20,834 nucleotides of DNA from UMGS1498 sp900552335 (GTDB lineage Bacteria > Bacillota_I > Bacilli_A > RF39 > UBA660): assembly GCA_902477075.1 (NCBI GenBank), contig CABSFU010000021.1:1-20834 (forward strand), read 5' to 3'. Each line of letters begins with the position of its first letter. Position 1 is the first letter of the stretch. A program made the translations under genes and the position numbers. Of this stretch, positions 20,793 to 20,834 are shown in pieces. Below the pieces are notes generated by a model. That model searched no databases and was not told the origin of the DNA. It saw only the letters and a list, made by a program, of their open reading frames with translations.

Positions 20793-20834
20793 GTAGTTTG
20801 AAGAAATGATTTTGATGTGATAGATTTGTTACTA

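Noticed and set aside
1..20834. Mollicute code with TGA read as Trp
   Set aside because: yabP, yabQ and divIC end at TGA exactly where the families end, and Trp positions in PPDK and the zinc ribbons are TGG.

Overview
The window looks like a chromosome segment of a low-GC (well under 35 %) Gram-positive of the Bacilli type, perhaps one of the small-genome gut lineages related to RF39 or Erysipelotrichia; that placement is inference. It uses the ordinary bacterial code: TGA ends several genes and Trp is TGG, so it is not a code-4 mollicute. It carries recognisable endospore genes (yabP, yabQ, gerQ), so the lineage has, or recently had, sporulation.

Layout. 3-503: C-terminal end of a coiled-coil plus beta-rich protein, cut by the window edge. 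600-1615: yabP-yabQ-divIC, the order known from Bacillus. 1653-2595 (minus): gerQ and lemA. 2690-5974: pduL-type phosphotransacylase and pyruvate phosphate dikinase, each with its own promoter and terminator; both fit energy metabolism around PEP, pyruvate, acyl-CoA and acyl-phosphate. 6003-14990: an accessory island. 14995-20705: histidine phosphatase, a polyferredoxin-type membrane protein with a DUF1653 protein, a minus-strand pair (an MnmL-MnmM-like fusion for tRNA wobble uridine modification, then UV damage endonuclease uvsE), and a YfcC-like carrier.

The island holds an XRE-type regulator, a five-zinc-ribbon protein with a PD-(D/E)XK-like nuclease embedded in it, a HEPN-like partner, a broken large serine recombinase, a cytoplasmic trypsin-like peptidase, a HAD phosphatase + NUDIX pair, a P-loop kinase-like + ADP-ribosyltransferase-like pair, and a class III Fic protein. 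A 14-bp direct repeat at 6057 and 11223 may mark the ends of a 5.2-kb integrated segment around the recombinase.

The least explained signal is a family of three intergenic elements (11242-11344, 13883-13992, 14661-14725) sharing the core ACAAGCCACAATYAA. Two of them can form an interleaved two-stem pseudoknot from different sequences, and both end in nearly the same terminator; one also has its own promoter. They look like roughly 105-nt small RNAs placed between island genes. Promoters in the window repeatedly use the extended -10 box TGATATAAT. Everything here comes from reading the sequence; no database search or folding program was run.
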